Assembly: GCA_902500995.1 (NCBI GenBank)
Contig: CABVSR010000024.1
Coordinates: 1-59,051 of the forward strand
Reading direction: 5' to 3'
DNA: 59,051 nucleotides
From: an uncultured Nitrospira sp.
GTDB lineage: Bacteria; Nitrospirota; Nitrospiria; Nitrospirales; Nitrospiraceae
The notes beneath the pieces were generated by a model, which was not told where the DNA came from, searched no databases, and was given only the letters and a program-made list of their open reading frames with translations. This document shows, piece after piece, positions 33,247 through 43,960 of the stretch (position 1 is its first letter; each line of letters begins with the position of its first letter). A program made the translations under genes and the position numbers.

Positions 33247-35559
33247 TCACAACCAATTGTTCAACAGGAGAAACGCGGCCCAATAAGCCGGATGTTCATA
33301 CACGCGTTCCGAGATGAGTTTTAACTGTGCACGTTGCAATGCCTGTGCCTTCGAAATCGACGTGTCACGCAGTTGACGGTAGAATTCGGACATCAACTCG
33401 ACCGAGGCGTCGTCATTAATAAACCAGAGTGTGGCGAGCGCGCTTCTAGCTCCGGCCTTTACCGCAATGCCGGCGAGTCCAAGCGCCGCCCGGTCGTCCC
33501 CGATCCCGGTTTCACAGGCGCTCAAGGTCAGCAGTTCCAACGGGTCCCGGCGAAAACGAAACAGACCCACCAGCCGCTCGAGCTCGGTCATGGTCAGCTT
33601 GCCGTCGAACGTCAGAAGGAACGATTGAGACACGTCCGTCGCGAACAGGCCGTGCGTGGCAATGTGGAAGATGTTGTACCGGCCGTCACGCAACGCGGTT
33701 TCGATTCGCGGCGCGATAAAATGCTGGTCGAGCAGTTGCTCTCCGCGAAAAAGTGAATGCAGGTAGCCCACCTCTTCGGCCACGTGCGGGAGCGGAGGAA
33801 ATCCCTGCACGGATTTGGTCAACCCGCTGGAAAGGAGTTGGATCCCGGTCCGTGGGAGAGGATGAGGATCGGTCAGCTCAAGCCCCGGGGTCACGGCGAC
33901 GGCATAGCGCGCGATGAGGAATGACTCGCCGTCATGCAATGCCGCCATGGGAATCGTGCGGAGCGCTCCATCGGGAACGAACACCAGCGTGTCCACATGG
34001 AGCCGGCGCAGATCCTGCTGCAGGGGGCGAATGAGCCAATCGTATAACTGTTGCGCGTGCGGCAGATATTCCCTGGTGGTCCGCTTTTCCAGCCGTTGCC
34101 GGAAGCGGCGGACCTCTTCCGTCAGCGCCGAGGCCGTGACCGGGATGGACTGCCGTGTGAGTTTATCGGGAAAGCTCACGAGCAGTTCTGTGCGATCCTT
34201 GAACATGATCGGGTACACGACGGCCGTCGACGCGGAGACGCTGTCGAGTTTTGTGATGCGGGCTTGCAGCTGATCGACGCAGTCGTCCCGGAAATAGTCG
34301 CGAAGCTCCGCGGCCTTGTAGACTTCGATGACATCGCGCGCCGTGCGCAAATAGGGTTCGGTTTCCGCTTCGTCCGGCACCAGGGCCGCGCGCTTCAGGA
34401 GCAAGTCGGCGAATTCAAAATACAAGGCACGGATCGACGGATGGTCCGGATCCGGAGAGCTTTGCGCGGCCCGCGCGACTTCGGCTCGAATCGGCTGGAG
34501 GGTCGATGCCGCGTCCTTGTATGCCGACAAGGCCTCATCGAGTTTGCCGAGGCTGGTGAGCAGTCGGCCGCTTTGCCATTGCCACCGGTAGAGTGATTCC
34601 GGCGCGCCGGCGGCCTGCGCGGCAAACAGGGCTCGGCGAGTCAGGAGCAGGGCCTCGTCGATGCGGCGCTCGTCTTCGTAGAGATGCCCGAGGTGCCCGT
34701 AGGCATAGGAGGCGAAGCGCCGATGGCCTGACCGCTCCGCCATCGATGCCGCTTCTTGCAGCAGCGCCGCGGCCTTCGTGAGCCGGCGGGCATGTTCGTC
34801 CGCCTGAGCCGTCGAGAGGCCGCGATAACCTAAGGCCAGGTTGATGAGCCCATCGATCTTGTCCGGTGAATCAGGCGAGGCCGACAGCCGGTGATCGGCG
34901 TCATCCAAATCCGCCGCCGCCTCCTCCCACCGCTGCACCTGCATCGCCACCCGCGCAGCGTTGATGCGGGCGCGAGCGGGAAGCAGGGTGGTCCCCTGGA
35001 GGTCGGCCAGCGCGGCGGCCTGATGGAACGCGGCCAGCGCATCCACCGGGCGACCCTGTAACACCAGGATAATGCCGAGGTCGTTCTGCAGCGAAGGCGC
35101 CAGTGCGGTGAGGGTCTGTGCCTGCGCGAGATCGACCGCCTGTTGGATGTACTCCGCGGCGACGTCGAATTGGCGATTCGTGACGTAGGTCTTCGCCAGT
35201 TCGGAGAGGGTCAGCGTCAACCAGTACGGATCGCCTTGTTTGCGTGCGAGTTGAAGCGCCAGTTCCTGCTGGAGAAAGGCTTGGTTGAGGTGGCCCAAGG
35301 TCCTGGCCGCATGGGCGGCGTGAGAGAGCGCCTGAATATGGTCCTTGGTCTGGCCAGCCTGATCGTAGAGCCGCGCGGCCTCTTTCCAGGCGACGAGCGC
35401 CTGTTCCCAGTCGCCCGCCTGCTCTGCCGCCAGGCCTTGCCGCACGAACGCCTCGGCTGAAGGTTCTGCCCCGGCGTTCGACACCAGCGGGCAGAGGAGT
35501 AAAAACGCCATCCCGAACAGGATCGCCATCCCGGTCAATGCGCGATGCCGTGACTGCAT
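33247..35559 (-). CDS. Exported TPR-CHAT caspase-like protease
   Basis: A 770-residue protein. It has a signal peptide (GMAILFGMAFLLLCPLVSNAGA) and then about 400 residues of TPR-like helix pairs (AEQAGDWEQALVAWKEAARLYDQAG and following). The C-terminal CHAT domain begins near residue 500. The clan CD protease dyad is seen: His636 in FHIATHG and Cys682 in LSACETG, with LATLWFINDDAS and HPAYWAAFLLLNNW at the end. CHAT proteases of this clan tend to cut after Arg or Lys. It sits directly after the TpsB gene (99 bp) and before the DUF928 genes. The signal peptide puts it in the envelope, unlike the CRISPR-linked craspase, so processing of the TpsA proteins is a plausible job. Confidence 0.9.
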   Translation of the reverse strand: MQSRHRALTGMAILFGMAFLLLCPLVSNAGAEPSAEAFVRQGLAAEQAGDWEQALVAWKEAARLYDQAGQTKDHIQALSHAAHAARTLGHLNQAFLQQELALQLARKQGDPYWLTLTLSELAKTYVTNRQFDVAAEYIQQAVDLAQAQTLTALAPSLQNDLGIILVLQGRPVDALAAFHQAAALADLQGTTLLPARARINAARVAMQVQRWEEAAADLDDADHRLSASPDSPDKIDGLINLALGYRGLSTAQADEHARRLTKAAALLQEAASMAERSGHRRFASYAYGHLGHLYEDERRIDEALLLTRRALFAAQAAGAPESLYRWQWQSGRLLTSLGKLDEALSAYKDAASTLQPIRAEVARAAQSSPDPDHPSIRALYFEFADLLLKRAALVPDEAETEPYLRTARDVIEVYKAAELRDYFRDDCVDQLQARITKLDSVSASTAVVYPIMFKDRTELLVSFPDKLTRQSIPVTASALTEEVRRFRQRLEKRTTREYLPHAQQLYDWLIRPLQQDLRRLHVDTLVFVPDGALRTIPMAALHDGESFLIARYAVAVTPGLELTDPHPLPRTGIQLLSSGLTKSVQGFPPLPHVAEEVGYLHSLFRGEQLLDQHFIAPRIETALRDGRYNIFHIATHGLFATDVSQSFLLTFDGKLTMTELERLVGLFRFRRDPLELLTLSACETGIGDDRAALGLAGIAVKAGARSALATLWFINDDASVELMSEFYRQLRDTSISKAQALQRAQLKLISERVYEHPAYWAAFLLLNNWL

Positions 35560-35658
35560 GCCATTCCTTTCAGCGCGATCGTGCCGGCTGTCCTGACGCG
35601 AGACGGCCAGTGTGTAAACGCGACGTATGACGCCATAACCCAGTTTTTTCGCAGCCTG

Positions 35659-37416
35659 TTAGAGAACTTGCACCACCAGTTGGAGATGAATCCCGTGATC
35701 CTGCAGATTACCCTCACCTCCCCGGATGTGATTGAGCTGCTGGCCCCAATAGAGTTCGAAGCGCGCGCGTTCCTGCGGCAGAATCATCCACCGCAATCCG
35801 ACGCCCACGCTGGCCAGGGTGCTCGGATCGGGCGTGTCGCCTTTGGCATTCCAGGCATGGCCAAAATCGACAAATTGCGCAAACTGCAGCCGGTCTTCGC
35901 CGGACGCGTAGCGCCACAGGGGGATGCGCGATTCAAATGATGCCAGCACCGCATCGTCGCGCACGAGGGTATTCTCCCGATACCCGCGTACGCTGAAACG
36001 TCCGCCGACCGGCATCTGTTCAAGAGGAAACAACCGGTCATTGGCGAGCTGCGCGGCGACGCGCGCCAGCAATTGCACCCCCCACCATTCGTCCAGGCGT
36101 TTGACCGCCTGGGTTTGCCCCAGCCATGAGACAAATTGCCCGTCGGGCAGCGGTCCGCTGTTGATCGTGGCCCCGAGGACGTTCACTCCCACGCTGAGCC
36201 GGGACAGGGCGGCGAACACAAATGAGGACGAACGATGGGTGTACTCCTGGCTGAACCGGAGCGCGCTGACGGTGGCCACTCCGGTGTTGGATGAGCCGGG
36301 AATAAACAAGGACGGCAGGCCCGGCGCATCGAAGGCGGAGGTCGTTTTGAGATAGAGATGTTCCCCGATAATCGAAAGCGCCAACTCGTCGGTGACCGTG
36401 CGGTAGACCGGTTGACGGAGGGCCAGCCCGATGATTTGCGTATCGACATTCAGATCCAGCGTGCGAAACGGATCCTCCACGACGAGAAAAGCGTTCTTCC
36501 GGTAATAAGCGGTCAAGGTCGTGTCGTACGCATTGAGAGGCAGACTATAGGAGGTATCGATGATCGGGTTGACCCCGCTCGATCGACCATAGGTGAACGT
36601 AAATTGGTCGCCATGGCCCGTAAGGTTTTGGTGCGCGATTGTTGCCAGACCCCGTTCGGCGCCGACCACCGGGGTTTGATAATTGTTGAACTCCAGCCAG
36701 GCCCTGAACGGGCTTGCATCCTTCACGCGCACATGCAACAGGCTCTCGCCCCGCACGTCTCCCGGCTTTAGCTCGGCATTGATCCGTTCGATGCGCGGAT
36801 CTTGCTGGAGTAATTGAATCCGTTCCTGGAGCGGCTGAATACTCAGGGGCGTAGAGAGCCCGCGCGCCACCCGGTCGCGCAGATACGAGCTGCGAAACCA
36901 GCGGTTGCCCTCGATATCGATGCGGGAAAGCTTGCCCTCCACGATCTGAATGACGATGGTGCCGAACGACACATCTTGATCCGGAATAACGGCGCCGGAC
37001 GTGAGATAGCCTCTGTTCACATACAGGAGCGTGAGGGCCAGGCGGACCCGTTCCAGATCCTCCGTGGTCAGTTCGCGATTTCGATAGGGGGCGATCACGT
37101 CGGCGAGCTCCGCTTCCGAAAAGACGGTGCTGCCGGTGACATGGATGTCATGCACGAAGACCCGGATCGATCCGAGCCGCTGAGAAGGCGGCGATAAAGG
37201 GGGAGAGATGTCCGGAAGAAGGGGACTCGGCGGGGGCATGTCGGGCGCCTTGAACTCCTCCTTCAGCGGAGCGGGAGGTTTTCCCGATCGGCCGGTCGGA
37301 TCGAACACCGGCGGCAGCGGCGGCGTTACCTGCGCCGTGGCGGCCACGGCAGTCAGGCACTGCCCCACGATCAATCCCGCGCACAGGATGCGGGTGTTGA
37401 AGATCCCCAGCGACAA
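35659..37416 (-). CDS. Two-partner secretion outer-membrane transporter (TpsB, ShlB/FhaC family)
   Basis: A 585-residue protein. A signal peptide is followed by a Pro-rich stretch (about 30-80) and two POTRA domains (RVFVHDIHVTGSTVFSEAEL and GTIVIQIVEGKLSRIDIEGNRWF). A 16-strand Omp85-type barrel comes next, with the conserved loop-6 motif RFSVRGYREN. The C-terminus ends in strand-like QLVVQVL. The start is TTG 37416 with AAGGAG five bases before. It should export the three TpsA proteins encoded just upstream; only one TpsB serves all three. Confidence 0.92.
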   Translation of the reverse strand: MSLGIFNTRILCAGLIVGQCLTAVAATAQVTPPLPPVFDPTGRSGKPPAPLKEEFKAPDMPPPSPLLPDISPPLSPPSQRLGSIRVFVHDIHVTGSTVFSEAELADVIAPYRNRELTTEDLERVRLALTLLYVNRGYLTSGAVIPDQDVSFGTIVIQIVEGKLSRIDIEGNRWFRSSYLRDRVARGLSTPLSIQPLQERIQLLQQDPRIERINAELKPGDVRGESLLHVRVKDASPFRAWLEFNNYQTPVVGAERGLATIAHQNLTGHGDQFTFTYGRSSGVNPIIDTSYSLPLNAYDTTLTAYYRKNAFLVVEDPFRTLDLNVDTQIIGLALRQPVYRTVTDELALSIIGEHLYLKTTSAFDAPGLPSLFIPGSSNTGVATVSALRFSQEYTHRSSSFVFAALSRLSVGVNVLGATINSGPLPDGQFVSWLGQTQAVKRLDEWWGVQLLARVAAQLANDRLFPLEQMPVGGRFSVRGYRENTLVRDDAVLASFESRIPLWRYASGEDRLQFAQFVDFGHAWNAKGDTPDPSTLASVGVGLRWMILPQERARFELYWGQQLNHIRGGEGNLQDHGIHLQLVVQVL

Positions 37417-37452
37417 TGCCGCTCCTTTTCGTTCAGGCGCCGCCTCAACCGA

Positions 37453-40374
37453 TCATGATCGACAACCCGCTGTCAGGCCGAGTGCGACATGTTCTGACAA
37501 GGCGCGGCGATCCGCTTCTTGTCCGACATGCGCCAGCGGCTCAGATGCAGACTCAACAAAGTGCCCGGCGGGCATCTGGGCCGTGCCGGTGACGCCTCCG
37601 CCGGCGAACATCGGAGGGCTCATGAGCCATCCGCCTGGTTCGGCAGGCAGGGCATCCCGTCCGGCGATCACGAGGCTGCTCAGTTGTCCGCCGGACTGGG
37701 CCGCGCAGCGCTGCCGCAAAAGCTGGCGCGCGTGAAACGGTTGCTGAGGCAACGTGGCCAGGCTGCCGCTCAAGCTGGAGACGGGAGATTGGATGTTCAC
37801 GGCCCCGCTCAGACCGAATTGAGACGACGCGCTGATGACGCTCGACGGATCGGCGAGGAAGGTGCCGGCAATGATGTTGATGTTCCCGCCTTGGCCCTCC
37901 ACGGCTTGCGCCAGCACCTGGCTGTTCTGCAGGGTGACGACCGCCGGATCGAGCAGGATATTGCCGCCGGCTGTGGTCGGGCCGCCTTGAACCGACGTGT
38001 TCAGTTGGCTGTTGATGAGCCGGATCGAATCGGTGGCCTGCAGCGTGATATTGCCGCCGCTCGCGTGGACGGCTTGCGTTGTCACGGAGCTATTCTGACT
38101 GAGGAACGAATTGCCGGCATTGAGAACAATGTCGCCGGCGTTGCCTGGGCCAGTGCTCTCCGCAGTCATATTCGAACCGCCACGGATCATAACCGAATCC
38201 AATGCGGCAATGGAGATATGGCCTCCCGTCCCCTCGGACGATGTGGTACTGCTGATCTTTGTTTGCTGATCCGCCCGGAACCCGACGGTGTCGATCACAA
38301 TGTTGCCGGCTGGAGCTCCGCCGTTTGTATCCGTCCTAATGCGGCTACTATTTATGCTCAAGTTGTCTCCCGAAAGAGCGATTGTTGCGGGGTTTGTTGC
38401 GGCGGTTCCTCCGTTTAGTGTCGTGGTGAACTCCGTATTGTTCACGGCAATCAAGTGCGCCGAGGGCGATGCGGATTCGAGTCCTGCGATCGTGATGTCC
38501 CCAGATTTCCCGGCTGATCCGGCGTCGCTGCCGCTGACGGAGAAAATCGACGATGGGGGCTGGCCATTGATCAGAGTCCCGTCCTGCTTCACGTTCGCTC
38601 GGAATGTATGCACATTGAATGTAATATTGCTGCCAGGCGCGGATCGGGATGTGAAGGCAAAAAATACGGTTCTTCCCGTCATGCTGAAGGTGTCCGATGT
38701 GATCCTGATCACGCCTGGGACGAGCGCCGGTGTCCCCCCCAATACCGCTGAGCTGAGTTGCGCGTTGTTGAGAGCGATCAACGAGGCAGGATCGGTAGAT
38801 TCCGGACGCAAGCCGGAGATCGTCAGCGCCCCGGCCGGACCGGCTGTATCCTCTGCGCTCACACTCGGAGTGTTGAGGAAAACGCGATGAGCACCTTCGA
38901 TAGGTGTTTCATCGTGGTTCACGTTTATTCGGAGGACATCGACGTTGATGGCGATGTCACCCGCAGGTGCGGGTCCGAGCGATGTAGTGACCATGGTAGC
39001 CGCGCCGCTTCCCTGCGCGTCGGGAAAATCATCGTTGGTCAAGAGCAGTGATTTGGTGGTGAGTGTAATGGCGCCTGGTCTGCTATGTGCTGATCCGCCG
39101 AAGATCCTTGTGCTGAAAGAGGTGTCCTTCAAGATGACGCTCGTTGCAGCTGTTCCCACTCCCTCGAGCCCTTGCAACGTGATCCGCCCTGCAGAGCCGG
39201 CATCGGTATCGAGGCTTAGGCTATCGCTTGTTATCAGATTTTGTGCGATGGTAGTGGGATCATCTGGGTTCAATCGGAGTCGATTGGTGGCATCTCCTTC
39301 CGTCTTAAAGGTGCCGACGTTAAATAGAATATCCCCTGCTGGTGCTGACCCGTGAGTATCTGCCGTAATGAACGATCCATTGTTCAGGGCAATGGTCTCT
39401 GAAGTAATGGAAATGGCGGAGAATGCCGTATTCCCCCTGTTTGTCATGCTTTGACCATTCACCGCAGTCGCTTTGAGTGACGCATCATCCATAGTGAATC
39501 GACCACTGCGAATGACGATTCTTCCGGCTGCGTTTGCACTGGTGTCGATGCTGGACTCTTGAGAAAGGGAAATAGTCCCGAGCGAATTGAAACCACTCAG
39601 AGTTGGGTCTGTGCCAGCCATTAAGACTTCCCCTGGCGACGCGACACTGACGAGCGTGACCTGGCCCGCTGGCACTGACAGACGAGCAGCCTGTGATGAA
39701 CCATTTTCCAATGTGCCCGACCGGACTTCGATGTTCCCGCCCACCAAGGAGAGCCCCTGTCCCTCCGACACCGCGAGCCGCCCGCCCTGGACGGTGATCG
39801 CCGCCGGGTTTGACCCCAGGAACCCGAAGGCCGCCACCGGTGCAGTGGAGACGGAGGCATCCTGTGGGCCGGGGAGGGCATTGAACTGCGCACCGTCCGT
39901 GAGACGCAAATAGTCCGCCGTGGTGAAACTCACCGATCCCCCGACATTCAATGACGCAGTCGGGCCGAAGACGATGCCGGCTGGGTTCATCAGGAAGAGA
40001 TTGGCGCCGCCGAAGCCGGTGGTTTGGATCGTGCCGAAGATGTTGGAGGGGTTGCCGCCGGTGACACGGCTGAGAATATTGGAGGTGGCGAGTCCGGAGT
40101 CGTTCACGAAATTGGCGAGGGCATTGGCCGGCACGCCGAACTCTCCGAAGCTGTGGAAGAGATTGGGCCCGTTGCCGGGGCGCGTGCCGCCGGTAATGTC
40201 GTAAAGGGCGCCGCGGTTGGTCACGGTGGTATTCAGCCCCGACGAGGTGATCGGCGAGGATGTTTGCGGATATCCGCTGTCGGGTAGGCAGGGTGGAATC
40301 AGACAGCAAGTCATCAATGCCGCAGTGAACATAGATCTTTGCCGATGGCTAATGCAGATCAAGACGCTATTCAT
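37453..40374 (-). CDS. TpsA exoprotein 1 (filamentous haemagglutinin N-terminal domain)
   Basis: A protein of about 973 residues. The signal peptide is followed by the TPS secretion domain (SPITSSGLNTTV, SILSRVTGGNPSNIFG-like, LFLMNPAGIVFGPTASL, SVSFTTADYLRL), which is the cyanobacterial style of NPNG-type motif. A long Ser/Thr/Gly-rich beta-helix follows. The tail has RQRCAAQ and SSLVIAGRDALPAEPGGW, then a variable stretch, and ends in GCRS. After the signal peptide, I see Cys only in these two tail positions. ATG 40374 is preferred over the longer frame. No toxin, RGD or CDI domain was seen. It is next to tpsB (36 bp) and likely exported by it as a surface or released fibre. Confidence 0.85.
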   Translation of the reverse strand: MNSVLICISHRQRSMFTAALMTCCLIPPCLPDSGYPQTSSPITSSGLNTTVTNRGALYDITGGTRPGNGPNLFHSFGEFGVPANALANFVNDSGLATSNILSRVTGGNPSNIFGTIQTTGFGGANLFLMNPAGIVFGPTASLNVGGSVSFTTADYLRLTDGAQFNALPGPQDASVSTAPVAAFGFLGSNPAAITVQGGRLAVSEGQGLSLVGGNIEVRSGTLENGSSQAARLSVPAGQVTLVSVASPGEVLMAGTDPTLSGFNSLGTISLSQESSIDTSANAAGRIVIRSGRFTMDDASLKATAVNGQSMTNRGNTAFSAISITSETIALNNGSFITADTHGSAPAGDILFNVGTFKTEGDATNRLRLNPDDPTTIAQNLITSDSLSLDTDAGSAGRITLQGLEGVGTAATSVILKDTSFSTRIFGGSAHSRPGAITLTTKSLLLTNDDFPDAQGSGAATMVTTSLGPAPAGDIAINVDVLRINVNHDETPIEGAHRVFLNTPSVSAEDTAGPAGALTISGLRPESTDPASLIALNNAQLSSAVLGGTPALVPGVIRITSDTFSMTGRTVFFAFTSRSAPGSNITFNVHTFRANVKQDGTLINGQPPSSIFSVSGSDAGSAGKSGDITIAGLESASPSAHLIAVNNTEFTTTLNGGTAATNPATIALSGDNLSINSSRIRTDTNGGAPAGNIVIDTVGFRADQQTKISSTTSSEGTGGHISIAALDSVMIRGGSNMTAESTGPGNAGDIVLNAGNSFLSQNSSVTTQAVHASGGNITLQATDSIRLINSQLNTSVQGGPTTAGGNILLDPAVVTLQNSQVLAQAVEGQGGNINIIAGTFLADPSSVISASSQFGLSGAVNIQSPVSSLSGSLATLPQQPFHARQLLRQRCAAQSGGQLSSLVIAGRDALPAEPGGWLMSPPMFAGGGVTGTAQMPAGHFVESASEPLAHVGQEADRRALSEHVALGLTAGCRS
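37641..37962. repeat. 322-bp direct repeat, copy 1 (TpsA tail)
   Basis: This stretch matches 40567-40888 at all but two of 322 positions with no gap; both code for the C-terminal tail of a TpsA. The regions beside the repeat are much less alike, as shown by the different last 50 residues. Recent duplication or gene conversion is the simplest reading. Confidence 0.9.
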
Positions 40375-40396
40375 CGTCACGCCTTCGGTTCGACCG

Positions 40397-42304
40397 TTAG
40401 GACCCACAACCGGTTGCCCTGTCATATACTCCTTGCCGAGATATTTGTCCTGCCAATCTTTGACGTTGGTCTGGCACGAGGGGAAAGCCGTGGCCTAGTA
40501 AGGGCTCGCGGGAAGAGTTTTCTGTCGCCACGAGAACAAATGGACTCAACAACCACCCGCCGGGCTCGGCAGGCAGGGCATCCCGTCCGGCGATCACGAG
40601 GCTGCTCAGTTGTCCGCCCGACTGGGCGGCGCAGCGCTGCCGCAAAAGCTGGCGCGCGTGAAACGGTTGCTGAGGCAACGTGGCCAGGCTGCCGCTCAAG
40701 CTGGAGACGGGAGATTGGATGTTCACGGCCCCGCTCAGACCGAATTGAGACGACGCGCTGATGACGCTCGACGGATCGGCGAGGAAGGTGCCGGCAATGA
40801 TGTTGATGTTCCCGCCTTGGCCCTCCACGGCTTGCGCCAGCACCTGGCTGTTCTGCAGGGTGACGACCGCCGGATCGAGCAGGATATTACCGCCAACGGT
40901 ATCGGCTCCGCCCTGCACTGAAGTGCTTAGTTTGCTGTTGATGATTCGAATCGAATCGACGGCTTGAACGAGAATATTGCCGCCGCTCGCCAGACGGGCA
41001 TCGGTGGTTACAGTGGAATCGCGGCTGAGAAACTGAGGTCCGGCATTGATGGTGATGTTACCGGCGTTGGCTGAACCGGTACTGTTGGCGGACAGAAATG
41101 CGCCGTTGCCTAGCGTGGCAGATTCGGTTGCGTTCAACGAAATGTTTCCGCCGGCCCGAGTTCCTCTGGATAGGGCGGATACTCCGCCACCCTGCATCAC
41201 CAGACTGCCGGCGGAGAGCTCAATATTGCCGGTATGTTCCTGGCCATTCGACGAACGCGGTCGTATATCCCTGACATTGGCTGAAATATACGTATTGCGC
41301 AGTTCTAGGGGGCCGCTCGCTCGTATCTCAATTTTGCCTCCGAGACCGATGCTGTTTGTCTCCGTCAAGACATCCGTTCCTGTCAGACGGATGGCCGAGG
41401 AGGGTGGATAAGGAGTGTCGTCCGGAATGGGTCCGCTGACGCCGCTGATACTGATCATGCCTGCGCCGCCGGAACCGGTACTGCTGCTGGAGATGACCAC
41501 TCGGGTCGGATCGGTGGCATCTATGATCCTGGGGGCCGTAAGTGTCCCTCCCGGTCTGGTCCCAGGTCTGGTGGTCAGTACATCCGCATGCAACTCGATG
41601 CGATTCGCAATCCGGTTGCCTTGAGTGGGCGCAATGATCCCCCCACCGGTGATGTCCAAGTTCTTCGCAGACACGAAAAGACTGCCCTGAACGCTCCGTC
41701 CGTCCGTTACCACCGTACCCGCCTCCCCCGCGCCCACGACATCTATCAATCGTCCCATTGAATCCAGGACGTTCGTTACATTGTTCACTTGAGAATTTAC
41801 GATGGAATGGTCGAGGATGATGTTGTCGGCTCTGATTCGGAGATAACCCGGCAATCCTTCGTGTAGTGCTTCGACCGTGACCTCCGAATTGGTCAACTTC
41901 ACCGTATTAGTCGGTACATCGGGGTAAGGGGCATCCCAAAGAGCCCCGAATGAAAAAAAGTGATCCTTGATAATTTTCGTGATGCCAGCCTGGGCTCGTC
42001 CATGTCCCGTATTCGTGATCAGCGAATTGTCGGCCTGTAGTGAGTGATCGACCCGTAACCAGATTTCTCCTGCGCTTGGCCCTCCCTGACATAATGGGCA
42101 GGACCCAATGTCCGACACTTCAGCATTGGCCTTGATCGTGCTGTCCCTTAAAACGATATCCCGAGCCATGAGATCAATGCGGCTGAACCCCTGATTTTTC
42201 GCTGGTTGGCCATTGGGTTTATTGTCGTTTATTGTGAAGTCCTGGGTCGCGACCGAAATATTGGTGTCGGTGAACGAAGCTTGCCCGTTCGTCCTCATCA
42301 TCAC
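40397..42304 (-). pseudogene. TpsA exoprotein 2, C-terminal part (frameshifted gene)
   Basis: This frame encodes the beta-helix and C-terminal tail of the second TpsA, but has no secretion signal. Its coding sense continues upstream beyond the first ATG: the frame reads ITYYFAGEFDINGTDIHSDATGNAPGG and, further up, SNCGSQCLGGQAGYITIQG, back to about 42520, where it should join the N-terminal part in the neighbouring frame. The tail holds RQRCAAQ, AGRDALP and the end GCGS, as in the paralogues. It contains a CPLC pair (GSCPLCQGG). It is either a broken gene, a sequencing error of one base, or a programmed shift; no slippery heptamer was obvious. Confidence 0.75.
40567..40888. repeat. 322-bp direct repeat, copy 2 (TpsA tail)
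   Basis: This is the partner of 37641-37962, with two mismatches in 322 bp. It encodes the same conserved TpsA tail segment (ending in the GRDALPAEPGGW region). Confidence 0.9.
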
Positions 42305-43923
42305 GATTCCGCCCGGGGCATTGCCGGTGGCGTCCGAATGAATATCTGTGCCGTTGATGTCAAACTCTCCTGCGAAATAATAGGTAATGGCTCTATTGGG
42401 CTCAGAATCAGGGGTGGTGACGTGTCTGTAAAGTCGAGTACTCGAAGGGGTGAAGCCTGGAATGCCTTGAATCGTGATATAGCCGGCCTGTCCTCCGAGG
42501 CATTGACTGCCGCAATTACTATGCTTGAAACTGAAACGCGCCCATTTGGACCGGCTTGTGTGTTCAGGCTGTCAACGTTCAGCGTGATAGCTCCGGCATC
42601 CGCCCCGCCGGTGGTGTCCGACTGCAGGAGGGTCCCGTTCGCCAACTCGACCTGGTGCGCCGTTATCTCGATGTTGCCGGGAGCCACCATTGGGTCTGCA
42701 ACATGGCCCACACCCGTCACGATGCGGGTATTGCTCAATAAGACCGCGTCCGCCGGCTCCCCTGTTTTGCCGCCAATGGTAATCGTGCCGGCTCCGCCCG
42801 GCCCGCTACTGGTACTCGCAATGGTCACCGGCGCGGCTCCGGTGAGAGGCGCCCCGTTAGGGGCGACATTGCTGCGGAAGGAGCTCGCCTCAAACCTGAT
42901 ATGCCCTGCTGGTCCGCCGCTGGTGGAAGCGATCACGCTCGATCCATGCGACAGGTCGATGTCTTCCGCGTGGACCGCAATACCCCCCGTGGCCGCAGCA
43001 GAGGGAGAAAGGCCCGGCGCGATCGATGTCGTGTTCGCTTCCAGCGTCGCGCCTTCCATACTGAACTGCCCGCTACGTATCGCGATGCGACCTGCCGTGG
43101 GGCCGCTTGCGCTGATCACCGAGCCTGGTGCGAGCTCCATCGCACCCATCGAGGCAAAGCTGTTCAGAGCTGATTCGCCGGCCAGCGTTCCTCCGATCGG
43201 CACCTCACCCGGCGAGGCGACACTTGCCAGATGGAGGTGTCCACCGGGAGCAGAGAGTCGAGCAGCCTGTGATGATCCGTTCTCCAACGTGTTGGAACGT
43301 ACTTCGATGGTCCCTCCCACTAATGAGAGCCCCTGTCCCTCCGACACGGCCAGTCGCCCGCCCTGGACGATGATTGCGCCGGGGTTCGATCCCAGAAACC
43401 CGAAGGCCGCCACCGGTGCAGTGGAGACGGAGGCATCCACCGGGCCGGGGAGGGCATTGAACTGCGCGCCGTCCGTGAGCCGCAGATAGTCTGCCGTCGT
43501 GAAACTCACCGATCCGCCCACGTTCAACGAGGCCGTCGGGCCGAAGACGATGCCGGCCGGGTTCATCAGGAAGAGATTGGCGGCACCGAAGCCTGTGGTA
43601 CGCAGGGTGCCGAAGATGTTGGAGGGGTTGCCGCCGGTGACACGGCTGAGAATGTTTGAGGTGGCGAGTCCGGAGTCGTTCACGAAATTGGCGAGGGCAT
43701 TGGCCGGCACGCCGAACTCTCCGAAGCTGTGGAAGAGATTGGGCCCGTTGCCGGGGCGCGTGCCGCCGGTGATGTCGTAGGCGGTGCCGCTTTTGGCGAC
43801 GGACGTGTTCAACCCCGATGAGGTGATCGGCGAGGGCGCCTGAGCCTGCCCCGGGGCGGGCACGCTCAAGGGGATCAGCCAGCAGGCCAAGAGGGCGGCC
43901 GAGAGATGTGACGCGCTCATCAT
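42301..43923 (-). pseudogene. TpsA exoprotein 2, N-terminal part (frameshifted gene)
   Basis: This part has a signal peptide (LSAALLACWLIPLSVPAPGQAQA), the TPS secretion domain (SPITSSGLNTSV, LFLMNPAGIVFG, SVSFTTADYLRL) and part of the beta-helix, so the true coding sense covers about residues 1-468. From about 42520 onward the reading becomes Pro/Ser-rich nonsense ending at 42301. The other frame gives the expected beta-helix pattern, placing a one-base shift near 42515-42525. The N-terminal domain is nearly the same as that of TpsA 1. The start ATG 43923 is followed by a second ATG. Joined, the protein would have about 1175 residues. Confidence 0.75.
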
Positions 43924-43960
43924 ACCAGCGTTCTCGCCCCTTCCTATCGACCTGCCGCTC

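Noticed and set aside
32131-33324. Plus-strand frame of 397 codons
   Set aside because: It is antisense to the two DUF928 genes, which have signal peptides and conserved motifs on the minus strand.
33247-35559. CRISPR-linked craspase (TPR-CHAT)
   Set aside because: The protein has a signal peptide and lies next to TpsB; no gRAMP effector or CRISPR array is present.
42206-43489. Long plus-strand frame (427 codons) opposite TpsA 2
   Set aside because: Its Pro/Ala-rich sequence lacks motifs and comes from the repetitive beta-helix DNA; the minus strand carries the signal peptide and TPS domain.
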